Shown here piece after piece: positions 34,633 to 43,548 of a stretch of 64,000 nucleotides of DNA (positions within the stretch are counted from its first letter, which is position 1; every line of letters starts with the position of its first letter). The notes below the pieces were generated by a model. The model was given only the letters and a program-made list of their open reading frames with translations. It was not told the DNA's origin and ran no database searches. Source of the DNA: Bacillus albus (GTDB taxonomy: Bacteria > Bacillota > Bacilli > Bacillales > Bacillaceae_G); contig NZ_MAOE01000094.1 in the NCBI RefSeq assembly GCF_001884185.1, positions 1 through 64,000 of the forward strand, in the 5' to 3' direction. Both the position numbers and the translations under genes were made by a program.

Positions 34633-34950
34633 ATGTCTCAAGAAGCATTTGAAAATAAATTATATGCCAATTTAGAAGCTGTTATTGATCCTGAACTAGG
34701 CGTTGACATTGTGAACCTTGGATTAGTTTATGACGTTACAGCAGATGAAAATAATAATGCTGTCATTACGATGACGATGACTTCTATCGGTTGTCCAATG
34801 GCTGGGCAAATTGTATCAGACGTAAAAAAAGTATTATCAACGAACGTACCTGAAGTTAATGAAATAGAAGTAAATGTCGTTTGGAATCCACCATGGTCTA
34901 AAGAGCGCATGTCACGTATGGCGAAAATCGCATTAGGTATTCGCGACTAA
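34633..34950 (+). CDS. yitW: Iron-sulfur cluster assembly factor, DUF59/MIP18 family (YitW-like)
   Basis: 105 aa from ATG 34633 (TAGGAGGTGCTATTT). Single MIP18 (SufT/PaaD-like) domain: DPELGVDIVNLGLVYDV near the N-terminus and the functional Cys in TMTSIGCPMAGQIVSDV, with WNPPWSKERMS at the end. These proteins help mature or deliver iron-sulfur clusters to apo-enzymes. It matches B. subtilis YitW in length and layout. A Fur-like dyad over the promoter would make sense for an Fe-S protein, but is weak. Single gene unit. Confidence 0.92.
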   Translation: MSQEAFENKLYANLEAVIDPELGVDIVNLGLVYDVTADENNNAVITMTMTSIGCPMAGQIVSDVKKVLSTNVPEVNEIEVNVVWNPPWSKERMSRMAKIALGIRD

Positions 34951-34990
34951 ATCAGTGGAACTTTAATCATTCGCAAATAGCTGGATAAAG

Positions 34991-35020
34991 AAAAGACCTG
35001 ACATTCTAGTCAGGTCTTTT
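34991..35020. terminator. Bidirectional terminator
   Basis: AAAAGACCTGAC / GTCAGGTCTTTT between yitW and the convergent protease gene. Confidence 0.88.
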
Positions 35021-35027
35021 TCTCTTA

Positions 35028-36677
35028 TTATTTTACGCCTACTGCATCATAAGCTTTCGCTACAGCTTGTACAGCTTTAGAATCTTTGCCATATAAATCT
35101 TCAGCTGATTGAAGAGCAGCTTGACGCATCATCTTAAAGTCAGAGTTTGCAGTTAAATATTTCGTAAGAGCACGGTAATAAATTTTTTCTGTCGCTTCAC
35201 GGCCTACTCCAGTTACTTTCACGCCGTAATGCTCGCCGCCATCAGATACTAAATATGCAGCTTTATTGTTAATACTACTGTTAATATGAACACCGCCATT
35301 ATCAGCTGTTCCAGTGTAGCGTTTATTGTAGTGATCTGGGTAGCCTTCACTTGGCTTTAATGGATTTGGAATAGATGCTGGATCTTTCAGAGAGCGAAGT
35401 GCATCACCAGGTTTATCAGGTGTATAAATGTCAGCACCTAAATCCCAGCTCTTCTTCTCAACCATAACACCCATAATATCAGATAACGATTCATTTAACG
35501 CACCTGACTCATTTTTATAAACAAGATTTGCTGTATGTTCAGTTACAGCATGCGTTAATTCGTGACCGATAACATCTAGGCCAGCAGATAATGGAATAAA
35601 TGTTTTACCATCTCCATCACCATACATCATTTGTACACCGTTCCAAGCTGCGTTATTCCAGTTTTCACCTACGTGAACAGAGGAAATAAGTTTCGCACCT
35701 TTATCATCGAAAGAATTACGATTAAACGTCTTTTTATAATAATCGTATACTTTTCCTGCATTTACATGCGCATCAACCGCTGCTTTGTCATCAAAGAATT
35801 TACTTTTACTTTCTACTTCTAGACCTGTATATCCAAACCATTGCGAGAATAGGTTAAATAAATTTTCATCCATATTATCTGCATTAAATGTATGAACACC
35901 TTGTCCACGTTTACCGTCAAATAAATTGAACGCTCCTGTTTTCTCATCTTGCGCAATTTCAAATGATTGTCTAGCCCCTAATACTCCGTAACCGAATCCT
36001 GTAATGTGATCTACAGCATTATATTTCTCAATTACATTTCCATTCGTTGCATCAACAAAATAATGCCAATATCCTGGAGCTGGCTTTGAAACGGATGCCT
36101 TAACAAGGTATGCAAGATAATAATTCCCATCTTTTTCATACACAAATAAATCTTTTTTCACACCATCATAATTCTTTACTTGGCCAACTTCTTTCTCAAT
36201 ATCTGCCTTTGCAATTGTTTCTGCTTGTTCCGCACTAATACTTGCAGATGCTGGAATATTTTTATCATCTAAATTCGGAATAACTTGTCCGAAGAATGCT
36301 TTCACATTATTCTCTTTATCTAGTGTAACAGTTTGATCTGAACCATACACAGGAATGTTATTATGTTTCTCAACTAACTTCACGTGTGTTGTGCCAGATT
36401 CAGCATCTTTTTCTTCCCCAACGACATTGAAATGTTTATCAATATTTCCTGCTAATTTAAACATATCTTTCTTACTCTCTAAATATTGAAAGACTGTCTC
36501 TTTTTTATCTAGTCCTTCCGGTGCTTTCCATTCTTCACCTATGTATGCAGGCGTTTTAAATTCTTGATGATATTGAATTTTTTGTTCTTCCGCTTTCGTT
36601 GTCGTTGCTCCAAATGTTCCAAATCCTCCGGCGATAACAGTTAAGGCTAATGCTGATGAAATGACTTGCTTTTTCAC
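35028..36677 (-). CDS. Secreted neutral metalloprotease (bacillolysin, M4 family)
   Basis: About 549 aa from GTG 36677 (GGGGAA 7 nt before); ATG 36692 overlaps its own ribosome binding site. Order: signal peptide (KKQVISSALALTVIAGGFG), FTP and PepSY propeptide (about residues 35-230) that folds and inhibits the enzyme, then the thermolysin-like catalytic domain. Zinc motif HELTH in LDVIGHELTHAVTEHTAN, third ligand Glu in GALNESLSDIMG, and the active-site His region DNGGVHINSSI. It degrades host and environmental proteins outside the cell. It belongs to the Npr/thermolysin set common in B. cereus group secretomes. I found no PlcR box in the upstream 150 bp. Confidence 0.95.
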   Translation of the reverse strand: MKKQVISSALALTVIAGGFGTFGATTTKAEEQKIQYHQEFKTPAYIGEEWKAPEGLDKKETVFQYLESKKDMFKLAGNIDKHFNVVGEEKDAESGTTHVKLVEKHNNIPVYGSDQTVTLDKENNVKAFFGQVIPNLDDKNIPASASISAEQAETIAKADIEKEVGQVKNYDGVKKDLFVYEKDGNYYLAYLVKASVSKPAPGYWHYFVDATNGNVIEKYNAVDHITGFGYGVLGARQSFEIAQDEKTGAFNLFDGKRGQGVHTFNADNMDENLFNLFSQWFGYTGLEVESKSKFFDDKAAVDAHVNAGKVYDYYKKTFNRNSFDDKGAKLISSVHVGENWNNAAWNGVQMMYGDGDGKTFIPLSAGLDVIGHELTHAVTEHTANLVYKNESGALNESLSDIMGVMVEKKSWDLGADIYTPDKPGDALRSLKDPASIPNPLKPSEGYPDHYNKRYTGTADNGGVHINSSINNKAAYLVSDGGEHYGVKVTGVGREATEKIYYRALTKYLTANSDFKMMRQAALQSAEDLYGKDSKAVQAVAKAYDAVGVK

Positions 36678-36789
36678 TATAACATTCCCCATTCCCTAAA
36701 GATTTTTGACACTTTTATACAATTCTTATTTTTTAAGCTAATACCTTTTTCCAAAATTTGAGAAAGTTTTTTCTGACAATTCCGCTCAA

Positions 36790-36820
36790 AAAAAGAGGAC
36801 ATCCTATTAGGTGTCCTCTT
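36790..36820. terminator. Terminator of the pirin gene
   Basis: AAAGAGGACA / TGTCCTCTTT hairpin with T/A-runs; works on the minus strand for the pirin gene. Confidence 0.85.
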
Positions 36821-36836
36821 TTCTATAAACGTTTTA

Positions 36837-37532
36837 TTATTTTTTCAATTCAATTGCTAAATAGTGTGATTGTTCTTTCGCTGCAATATGAATATCTTCT
36901 TCTACCGCTTCTGCCGCATCACGCATAACAAGTGTCTCACCATTGATTACACTACTTCCTTCAATTTGAACAAGGTACAACTGACGACCTTCTTTCACTG
37001 GAAAATGAATTTCTTTTCCAGCTTCTAACGATAAAGAATATAAATTCGCATCTTGGTGAATTTGAATTGGTGCCTCTCCTTCTAATGGAGATACCATATG
37101 GAACCATTCGTTTTCACGTTTGCTCCAATCAAATTTAAACTCACCATAGTTTGGCTTATGATCTGCACGGTCTGGTAAAATCCAAATTTGTAATAAACGC
37201 AATGTCTCATTTCCTAAATTATGCTCACTATGAAATACACCTGTGCCAGCACTCATATATTGAACATGCCCACGGTCAATTGTTCCGCGGTTCCCCATGC
37301 TATCCTCATGTGTTAAAGCACCATCTACAACGTACGAAATGATTTCCATATCGCGGTGCGGATGCATATCAAAACCCGTTTGTGCCGCTACTAAATCATC
37401 ATTAATAACACGTAATGCTCCAAAGCTCATGTTATTTGGATTATAGTAATTAGCAAAGGAAAAATGAAAATGTGTATTTAACCAACCGTGATTCGCTCTG
37501 CCCATATTTTTATGATCAACTTTTCTAAACAT
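36837..37532 (-). CDS. Pirin family protein
   Basis: 231 aa from ATG 37532 (GAGGTGAAGGAT); the frame is open to a GTG within that ribosome binding site. Bicupin pirin fold. The N-terminal cupin has the metal ligands in GFDMHPHRDMEIISYV and GTGVFHSEHNLG (two His, one His, one Glu). Bacterial pirins are iron proteins with quercetinase activity or regulatory roles in redox stress. It is the second gene of a MarR-pirin operon, 51 nt after the regulator, which points to induction by a phenolic or oxidative signal. Confidence 0.92.
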   Translation of the reverse strand: MFRKVDHKNMGRANHGWLNTHFHFSFANYYNPNNMSFGALRVINDDLVAAQTGFDMHPHRDMEIISYVVDGALTHEDSMGNRGTIDRGHVQYMSAGTGVFHSEHNLGNETLRLLQIWILPDRADHKPNYGEFKFDWSKRENEWFHMVSPLEGEAPIQIHQDANLYSLSLEAGKEIHFPVKEGRQLYLVQIEGSSVINGETLVMRDAAEAVEEDIHIAAKEQSHYLAIELKK

Positions 37533-37583
37533 ATCCTTCACCTCATATTATCTCGGATTCAAGATTTATTTTAAAAATTTTTC

Positions 37584-37994
37584 TTACTGTAATTTTTTTA
37601 GTAATTGTAATAATTGATTTTGTTCTTCTATATTTAAATTATGAAACTGCTCCGCTTGGAACGTTTCTTGAGGCGGGACAATTTCCTCATATAAAGCTCT
37701 TCCCTTTTCTGTTAACGAAATATATTTCGTAGTACCTTCTTGTTCACGACGAATCCACTCCATTTGCTCCATTTTATTTAAAAGCTGAGTGATATTTCCT
37801 TTCGTAACAAATAGCTTATTTCCAAGCTCTTGTTGCGTTAAACGATCATGCCCTCCAACTTGAGCTAGTACATCAAACTGAGCAGCAGATGCATTCCATT
37901 TTTTCAAATGCTGATTCGTCTCACGAATACTTTTGTTATAAAAACGTGATAAACGAAACCATAATAATAATCCGAGCCTATCTTCAGTTTTCAT
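37584..37994 (-). CDS. MarR family transcriptional regulator of the pirin operon
   Basis: 136 aa. Winged-helix MarR fold: LLWFRLSRFYNKSIRETNQH (dimer helix), then LTQQELGNKLFVTKGNITQL (recognition helix) and the wing REQEGTTKYISLTEKGR. It has no Cys residue, so it is not a thiol sensor of OhrR type; a phenolic ligand is more likely. ATG 37994 follows CGAGGTGATAGA. A palindrome covers its -10 element (38023-38038), the expected site of autorepression. The pirin gene follows in the same transcript. Confidence 0.93.
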   Translation of the reverse strand: MKTEDRLGLLLWFRLSRFYNKSIRETNQHLKKWNASAAQFDVLAQVGGHDRLTQQELGNKLFVTKGNITQLLNKMEQMEWIRREQEGTTKYISLTEKGRALYEEIVPPQETFQAEQFHNLNIEEQNQLLQLLKKLQ

Positions 37995-38022
37995 TCTATC
38001 ACCTCGCTCGTTTCATACCATT

Positions 38023-38051
38023 AGTTTAGAACTAAACTTCATAAAAGTCAA
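38023..38051 (-). promoter_or_regulatory. MarR promoter with overlapping operator
   Basis: Minus-strand -35 TTGACT (38046-38051), 17-nt spacer, -10 TAAACT (38023-38028). The palindrome AGTTTAGTTCTAAACT (38023-38038, 7-2-7 perfect) covers the -10 and part of the spacer, so binding would exclude polymerase. Confidence 0.8.
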
Positions 38052-38106
38052 TTACTTATTTTTAGTAAGAAACAAGGAAAGCACAGCGCTATTTCTCCAC
38101 TATGCT

Positions 38107-38541
38107 TTACATTAACTTTCTATTTTTATATTCATCTAGCTTCCTCTCCGCAAACTTTCTCGCATCTTTCTCAATCCATCTATCTTCGTACAATTCCTGT
38201 CCAACATACAATACGTCTCTCTTATGTTGCATCGCATGGCGAAATTCATGCAGTAGTGTTTTGAGCACTTGCTCATACTCTTCCCACATACAAACAAAAA
38301 TTAATTGTTTTTCTTTATGATAAAAACCACCAACTGGGAATAAGAATTCCTCTTCTTCTTCTCCTAACGATAGAAGCACATGATTCGCATCACACGTATC
38401 ACAAAAAATAACTGGCGTTTTACATACTTCAATCAATGAAAACAAATCGTCTCTAAGCCTTTTGACATCCCAAGGAAGCTCCGAATCCAACACATACCAA
38501 TTCTCCACCTGTTGATATACATTTTGAAACTGGAGTTCCAT
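38107..38541 (-). CDS. HExxH-motif protein, DUF3920-like
   Basis: 144 aa. The C-terminal half contains HEFRHAMQH (in LKTLLHEFRHAMQHKRDVLY), a zinc-metallopeptidase signature; VLYVGQELYEDRWIEKDA follows with candidate third ligands. The N-terminal half has TPVIFCDTCDANHV and an acidic EEEEEFLFP stretch. It resembles a small B. cereus-group family (DUF3920) of ImmA/IrrE or SprT-like layout. No signal peptide, so it is intracellular. Substrate unknown. ATG 38541 follows AAAGGGGATT at a wide spacing. Confidence 0.72.
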   Translation of the reverse strand: MELQFQNVYQQVENWYVLDSELPWDVKRLRDDLFSLIEVCKTPVIFCDTCDANHVLLSLGEEEEEFLFPVGGFYHKEKQLIFVCMWEEYEQVLKTLLHEFRHAMQHKRDVLYVGQELYEDRWIEKDARKFAERKLDEYKNRKLM

Positions 38542-38640
38542 TTTTCTATAATCCCCTTTCCAAACTCCCTTTTCCTATATGTATGCCACAATATGGTAAA
38601 TATTAAACGTATTCTTTCATCCTTGAAAAAATACCAAAAA

Positions 38641-38667
38641 AAAAAGAATCTATGCCGACATAGATTC
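38641..38667 (-). terminator. Terminator of the second dedA gene
   Basis: GAATCTATG / CATAGATTC with long minus-strand T-run. Confidence 0.85.
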
Positions 38668-38678
38668 CTTTTTCTTAA

Positions 38679-39272
38679 TCACTTTTTTTTCATCACTTTT
38701 TTTAATACAAAGTAACCAATTGCACAAACAATAGCAGCAAGTGCAAAGTATTTCACATATGGCCCAGCAACTTTATTAATGCTTTCCCACTCTGTTCCTA
38801 ATTTAAAACCTAAATATACAAACACAATTGACCATGGAATAACAGCTAATGTAGTTAGCGTAATAAACTTAGCATGTGACATTTTCGCAATACCTGCTGG
38901 TATGGAAATAGCATGACGCACAACTGGAATAAAACGAGCAGTAAAAATAACGCCGGTTCCGTAACGATTAAACCAAGCTTCAGCATAATCAATATGTTTC
39001 TTTTGAATTAAAATATATTTTCCATATCGCTCAAGAACAGGTCTTCCTCCGTATCGACCAATCCAATAAATGAATAGTTGTGCGATTACACCACCAATTG
39101 TACCGAACGCGACAGCGCCCCAAAATGTAATGCTTCCTGTTGATACTAAATAACCTGCATAAGATAATACGATTTCACTTGGGATAACCTCTAGCATTAA
39201 TCCAAGCATAATTCCCCAATAACCAAGTCCTTCTAGAAAAACTAAAACGGAATGAATCAACTCTCCTAACAT
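38679..39272 (-). CDS. DedA family membrane protein (second copy)
   Basis: 197 aa; start at ATG 39272 or the adjacent ATG 39275 behind AGAGAGGTAC. DedA hallmarks: LMLEVIPSEIVLSYAGYLVS near the N-terminus (acidic residue plus P/S motif) and FTARFIPVVRHAISIPAGIA (F-x-P-x-VR loop). The topology has re-entrant segments and a C-terminal helix ending KKVMKKK. It is a likely lipid flippase of the envelope (undecaprenyl phosphate or phospholipid). It differs clearly from the copy at 22150, so the two are old paralogues, not a recent duplication. Confidence 0.92.
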   Translation of the reverse strand: MLGELIHSVLVFLEGLGYWGIMLGLMLEVIPSEIVLSYAGYLVSTGSITFWGAVAFGTIGGVIAQLFIYWIGRYGGRPVLERYGKYILIQKKHIDYAEAWFNRYGTGVIFTARFIPVVRHAISIPAGIAKMSHAKFITLTTLAVIPWSIVFVYLGFKLGTEWESINKVAGPYVKYFALAAIVCAIGYFVLKKVMKKK

Positions 39273-39309
39273 CATGTACCTCTCTTTACTGTTTTCATTG
39301 CAAACAATA

Positions 39310-39339
39310 AAAGTACAAGCAGGACATATCTTGTACTTT
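39310..39339 (-). terminator. Terminator of khtU
   Basis: AAAGTACAAG / CTTGTACTTT hairpin with adjacent A/T-runs; it lies just after the khtU stop on the minus strand. Confidence 0.7.
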
Positions 39340-39347
39340 TTTTTAAT

Positions 39348-40547
39348 TTAGTTAGCCTTCGTATCCCACTTAAAGATTTTATTTAACAATTTATATACAT
39401 TCTTTGACTCTTTCGTCAAAAGTGGACCTAAGATCGATAGTATAAGCACGTATAATGCTGAGAATGGTTTCAGTACTGACATTAAACCACCCGCGATACC
39501 GATATTGGCCATAATGATGGAGAATTCTCCTCTTGAAACGATTGTTAATCCAATATTTGTTGATGCTTTATGAGATAATCCAGCTTGTCTCCCAGCAATC
39601 ATTCCTGCTACAAAGTTTCCAATTATTGTAAGAAGGACAGCACCTAACGTTAACCATATCGCTCCGCCCAATGAGAAAGGATCAATACTTAATCCGAAAC
39701 TGAAGAAGAAAATAGCTCCGAAAAAGTCTCTAAATGGAACAACGAGATGTTCAATTCTGTCACTATGCTCTGTCTCAGAGAAAACTAACCCTAAAAGAAG
39801 TGCTCCAATTGCTTCGGCAACGTGAATTGTTTCCGAGAATCCTGCAATAAAGAATAATGAAGCAAATACTACAATAATGAAAATTTCATCCGAACTAATA
39901 TTGAGTAATTTATTTAATAAAGGCGTCGCCTTTCTAGCTACAATAAAGAATAGAAGCATGTACCCTAAAGCAATCCCAATTGAAGTAAGAGCACCTAGGA
40001 AGGAAGCATGATCCCCTAGAACTAAACCTGAAACGACTGATAAATATACAGCAAGGAATATATCTTCGAACATGATAATTCCTAAAATTAATTCGGTTTC
40101 ATTATTACCAGTTCTTCTTAAATCCACTAACACTTTTGCAACGATAGCGCTAGAAGAAATCGTAATAATACCCGCAATAATTAAGATTTCTAGTAAAGGG
40201 AATCCCATAATAAACCCGTATAATAACCCAAGTGAAAAGTTAATTAAAATATAGATCGTTCCGCCAATCGCAATAGAACGTCCAGATTTAATTAATTTTT
40301 TCATCGAAAACTCTAGTCCTAGATAGAACAGAAGGAACAGAACCCCAATCCGTCCAAGGAAGGAAATTACATTTGCACTTTCAATAAACTTGAAATCGAT
40401 CACACCTATCGTCGGCGCGTGTGGCCCTACTAACATCCCAAGAACAATTAGAAACGGAATTACTGAGAATTTAAACTTTCCAGCAAGTACTGCCGCAATT
40501 GCAACTAATACTAACGCTGTACCAACTTCAAAAATTAACGTATCCAT
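39348..40547 (-). CDS. khtU: K+/H+ antiporter subunit KhtU (CPA2 family)
   Basis: 399 aa, 12 membrane segments of the CPA2/Kef fold: LIFEVGTALVLVAIAAVLAG, GRIGVLFLLFYLGLEFSMKK, GIITISSSAIVAKVLVDLRR and the conserved acidic site region IMFEDIFLAVYLSVVSG. It lacks the C-terminal RCK domain of KefC because regulation is supplied by KhtT. It exports potassium in exchange for protons, protecting at alkaline pH, high salt and methylglyoxal stress. Its ATG directly follows the khtT stop codon (TAGATG), so translation is coupled. Confidence 0.94.
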   Translation of the reverse strand: MDTLIFEVGTALVLVAIAAVLAGKFKFSVIPFLIVLGMLVGPHAPTIGVIDFKFIESANVISFLGRIGVLFLLFYLGLEFSMKKLIKSGRSIAIGGTIYILINFSLGLLYGFIMGFPLLEILIIAGIITISSSAIVAKVLVDLRRTGNNETELILGIIMFEDIFLAVYLSVVSGLVLGDHASFLGALTSIGIALGYMLLFFIVARKATPLLNKLLNISSDEIFIIVVFASLFFIAGFSETIHVAEAIGALLLGLVFSETEHSDRIEHLVVPFRDFFGAIFFFSFGLSIDPFSLGGAIWLTLGAVLLTIIGNFVAGMIAGRQAGLSHKASTNIGLTIVSRGEFSIIMANIGIAGGLMSVLKPFSALYVLILSILGPLLTKESKNVYKLLNKIFKWDTKAN

Positions 40548-41045
40548 CTAGTCAGTCCCCCTATTCGAAAGTAACTCATTAATAATTTTTTTAATTTCTT
40601 CTCTCTCACCAGAAACTACAAGCATATCGCCTTCTTCAATTGCTGTTTCTGGCCCTGGATTAAATAGCTTTTTCATATTCTTTTTCATAACTGCAATGAT
40701 CGTTACGCTATATGTTTTTCTTATTTCAAGATCACCGATTGTTTTTCCGATTGCAGGAGCTGCATTCTCCACTTTGAACCACTCAATCGCTAAACCTTCA
40801 AAGACCATTTCAACATTTTCTAATGCTCTAGGCTTATATACCATTCCGCCTAATATTGCTGCAATTTGTCTTGCCTCTGAGTCACGTAATGAAATACTTG
40901 AGATGCTTTCTTCATGGTCTGAATCAAAATGATACATTTCTCTACGCCCGTCATCATGAATAACAATCACCATCTTTTCGTTACCTTTCGTAACAATTTG
41001 AAACTTATAACCAATACCCGGAAGTTCACTTTCTCTAATATTCAT
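40548..41045 (-). CDS. khtT: K+/H+ antiporter regulatory subunit KhtT
   Basis: 165 aa from ATG 41045 (GGAGGAGCTAAAT; a GTG inside that site opens the longer frame). The N-terminal part (MNIRESELPGIGYKFQIVTK) is the family-specific domain; the C-terminal TrkA-C/RCK_C domain (about residues 75-160) ends with AIEEGDMLVVSGEREEIKKI. It forms a peripheral cytoplasmic dimer that gates KhtU and binds cyclic di-AMP in B. subtilis. The B. subtilis khtS gene, first in that operon, has no clear counterpart; a different 57-aa ORF lies there. Confidence 0.94.
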   Translation of the reverse strand: MNIRESELPGIGYKFQIVTKGNEKMVIVIHDDGRREMYHFDSDHEESISSISLRDSEARQIAAILGGMVYKPRALENVEMVFEGLAIEWFKVENAAPAIGKTIGDLEIRKTYSVTIIAVMKKNMKKLFNPGPETAIEEGDMLVVSGEREEIKKIINELLSNRGTD

Positions 41046-41099
41046 ATTTAGCTCCTCCACAACTTTTTTATTTGAATTTTCTGTTTTTCTGTCTTTTGT

Positions 41100-41273
41100 T
41101 CATCCAATCAATTTTAGAAATTCTAACCAGTCAGGATACCTGTGACTTGGAAATCTTTTATTGTAATAATAAGTCGCTCCTAAAAAGATACTTAAAGATG
41201 TAATGATAAAAAATATATTACTTCTCATTTTCAAACTCTTAAGACTTACTTTCAATAAAGTTTCTTCTTTCAA
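41100..41273 (-). CDS. Small membrane protein upstream of khtT
   Basis: 57 aa from TTG 41273, with a strong GGAGATAAT ribosome binding site. It begins MKEETLLKVSLKSLKMRSNI (TTG read as Met), has one membrane segment (IFFIITSLSIFLGATYYYN) and a C-terminal tail FPSHRYPDWLEFLKLIG. It ends 54 nt before khtT on the same strand, in the place khtS occupies in B. subtilis, but sequence and size differ. It may be a small regulator or assembly factor of the antiporter. Translation is inferred from the ribosome binding site and composition. Confidence 0.6.
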   Translation of the reverse strand: MKEETLLKVSLKSLKMRSNIFFIITSLSIFLGATYYYNKRFPSHRYPDWLEFLKLIG

Positions 41274-41454
41274 ATTATCTCCTCTTTTTCGCTTTACATT
41301 TAGTTTTTTAAAATGTAAATAATTCTAAAAATATTATGATGTAACATAATCATAACACAAAATACGTTTATGTAACATGATTTTTTAGAAAAATTGATTC
41401 TCGTATATTTTTTGCATATAATTTTCTTATTACGAAAAAAAGGAAGTGTATTAT

Positions 41455-42888
41455 ATGGTTGATATCTTTAGCAGATTCCTTGAGGTAACGAATAATATTT
41501 TATGGTCATATATTCTTATTGCAATGCTAATCGGCTTCGGTCTTTATTTCTCTTTCAAATTGAAATTTGTCCAAATTACTCATTTCGGTGAGATGGTCGG
41601 TTTAATTAGTAAAGGATTTAATCGAAAAGAAAAAAAGAAAGATAGCATCTCTCCATTCCAAGCATTTTGCTTAAGTGCAGCAGCACGTATCGGTATCGGG
41701 AATTTAGCTGGTGTAGCATTAGCCATTTCAATGGGTGGACCTGGCGCAATATTTTGGATGTGGTTTATTGCTATCCTTGGAGCAGCTACTAGTTTCGTAG
41801 AATGTACGCTCGCGCAAATTTATAAAGTAAAAGATGGAAGCAGATTCCGTGGTGGGCCAGCGTATTACATGGAAAAAGGCTTAAACAAGCGCTGGATGGG
41901 TGTTTGGTTCTCACTTCTTATTACAGTTGCATACGGATTAATTTTCAATTCCGTACAAGCAAATACAGTAACAATCGCATTTGAAAATGCTTTTGGACTA
42001 GAGCGAACTCTTGTAGGAGCTCTATTAGCTTTATTAGTTGCAGTTATTATTTTTGGTGGTATTAAGAGCATTTCACGTATTACAGAAATGATTGTTCCTC
42101 CAATGGCAATTGTTTATATTGGTGTGGCAATTTTTGTCGTTATTAACAACTTCACTATGTTACCAAGCATTTTTACAGAAATATTTAACAGCGCATTCGG
42201 TTTAGATCAAGCTATCGCTGGTGGTATTGGAGCAGCAATTAAGTTCGGAATTCAGCGCGGTTTATTCGCGACAGAAGCAGGTATGGGTAGCTCTCCTAAC
42301 GCAGCTGCAACATCAGATGTATCTCACCCTGTAAAACAAGGACTTGTTCAAGCATTAGGAGTTTTCGTAGACACATTCTTAGTATGTACATCAACAGCGT
42401 TTATCGTATTATGTTCCGGACTTTACAAAGGATCAAACTTAGAAGGTATTGAATTAACACAACAAGCATTAAGTTCACAAATTGGCCCGTGGGCAAGCAC
42501 TTTCTTAGCGATTATTATTTTCCTATTCGCATTCAGTTCTCTTCTAGGAAACTACTATTATGGTGAAACAAATATCGCATTCATTAAAGAAAGTAAAATA
42601 TGGTTAATGATTTATCGCGTTGCAGTTGTCGGAATGGTATTCTTCGGATCAATCGCTGCCCTTCAAACAGTTTGGAGTTTAGCTGATTTATTCATGGGAC
42701 TAATGGTATTCACAAACTTAATTGCCATCTCATTCCTAAGCAAATTCGCCTACGCAGCATTAGTAGACTATTTAAAGCAAAAGAAACAAGGAAAAGATCC
42801 TGTTTTCGTTGCAAGTTCTATCCCTGGCTTACAGAATACAGAGTGCTGGGATGGACAGGACGTAGAAGAAAAACAGAAGGCTGTGTAA
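41455..42888 (+). CDS. Alanine/glycine:cation symporter (AGCS family), copy 1
   Basis: 477 aa from ATG 41455 (AAAGGAAG). About 11 membrane segments. Family signature GGPGAIFWMWFIAILGAATS near residue 95 and FRGGPAYYMEKGLNKRW; LFAFSSLLGNYYYGETNIAF is the typical late motif. The tail GKDPVFVASSIPGLQNTECW is shared with the two other copies at 49528 and 51294. It imports alanine or glycine with sodium or protons. It is the only plus-strand member of the three. A partial structured repeat and a terminator follow the stop. Confidence 0.94.
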   Translation: MVDIFSRFLEVTNNILWSYILIAMLIGFGLYFSFKLKFVQITHFGEMVGLISKGFNRKEKKKDSISPFQAFCLSAAARIGIGNLAGVALAISMGGPGAIFWMWFIAILGAATSFVECTLAQIYKVKDGSRFRGGPAYYMEKGLNKRWMGVWFSLLITVAYGLIFNSVQANTVTIAFENAFGLERTLVGALLALLVAVIIFGGIKSISRITEMIVPPMAIVYIGVAIFVVINNFTMLPSIFTEIFNSAFGLDQAIAGGIGAAIKFGIQRGLFATEAGMGSSPNAAATSDVSHPVKQGLVQALGVFVDTFLVCTSTAFIVLCSGLYKGSNLEGIELTQQALSSQIGPWASTFLAIIIFLFAFSSLLGNYYYGETNIAFIKESKIWLMIYRVAVVGMVFFGSIAALQTVWSLADLFMGLMVFTNLIAISFLSKFAYAALVDYLKQKKQGKDPVFVASSIPGLQNTECWDGQDVEEKQKAV

Positions 42889-42892
42889 TAAT

Positions 42893-42926
42893 TAAAAGCA
42901 GATGCGGCTCGTTCGGAACAGAAGCT
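42893..42926 (+). repeat. Partial structured repeat after the alanine symporter gene
   Basis: TTAAAAGCAGATGCGGCTCG and following bases resemble the start of the full repeat at 43549 (TTAAAAGCGGAAGCGGCTTG). It lies within 10 nt of the stop codon, in the sense direction of the upstream gene. Confidence 0.6.
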
Positions 42927-42938
42927 ATATATCAAACA

Positions 42939-42970
42939 AAATCCCTATTACTCCACAGTAATAGGGATTT
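42939..42970 (+). terminator. Terminator of alanine symporter copy 1
   Basis: AAATCCCTATTA / TAATAGGGATTT with T-run. Confidence 0.88.
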
Positions 42971-43040
42971 TTATTTACAACAGTTCATAATTTGTTCAAA
43001 TTAATTCCAGCAAAAGGGTTGATTTATACGAATTACTAGA

Positions 43041-43055
43041 TTATAATAATTATAA
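43041..43055 (+). promoter_or_regulatory. PerR box of the dps gene
   Basis: TTATAATAATTATAA is an exact match to the PerR consensus TTATAATnATTATAA (7-1-7). It lies 46 bp before the dps start, over the promoter. PerR, a metal-dependent peroxide sensor, represses until hydrogen peroxide oxidises it. Confidence 0.93.
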
Positions 43056-43101
43056 ATTAGTAATTGATATAACATAACAACTCAAAAGGAGATTGATCAT
43101 A

Positions 43102-43542
43102 ATGAACAAACAAGTAATCGAAGTATTAAACAAACAAGTAGCAGACTGGAGCGTTTTATTCACAAAATTACACAACTTCCATTGGTACGTAAAAGGACCT
43201 CAATTCTTCACATTACATGAAAAATTTGAAGAGCTTTACACAGAATCAGCTACTCACATCGACGAAATTGCAGAACGTATTTTAGCAATTGGTGGTAAAC
43301 CAGTAGCAACAATGAAAGAATATCTAGAAATCTCTACTATTCAAGAAGCGGCATACGGAGAAACTGCAGAAGGGATGGTCGAAGCAATCATGAAAGACTA
43401 CGAAATGATGCTAGTCGAACTGAAAAAAGGCATGGAAATCGCTCAAGACTCTGACGACGAAATGACATCTGACCTACTACTAGGCATCTACACAGAACTA
43501 GAAAAACACGCTTGGATGCTACGTGCGTTCTTGAATCAATAA
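43102..43542 (+). CDS. dps: Dps family ferritin-like DNA protection protein
   Basis: 146 aa from ATG 43102 (AAAAGGAGATTG). Four-helix Dps monomer that assembles into a 12-mer shell. Inter-subunit ferroxidase ligands are visible: His in [15 protein letters not shown], and the Asp/Glu pair in [15 protein letters not shown]. It oxidises Fe2+ with hydrogen peroxide and stores the iron, preventing Fenton damage; some members bind DNA. A perfect PerR box upstream makes it the MrgA-type peroxide-inducible Dps. Followed directly by a structured repeat. Confidence 0.95.
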   Translation: MNKQVIEVLNKQVADWSVLFTKLHNFHWYVKGPQFFTLHEKFEELYTESATHIDEIAERILAIGGKPVATMKEYLEISTIQEAAYGETAEGMVEAIMKDYEMMLVELKKGMEIAQDSDDEMTSDLLLGIYTELEKHAWMLRAFLNQ

Positions 43543-43548
43543 TAGATT

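Noticed and set aside
36678-36790. PlcR or NprR control of the M4 protease
   Set aside because: No TATGNAN4TNCATA sequence found in the upstream region; no support from sequence alone.
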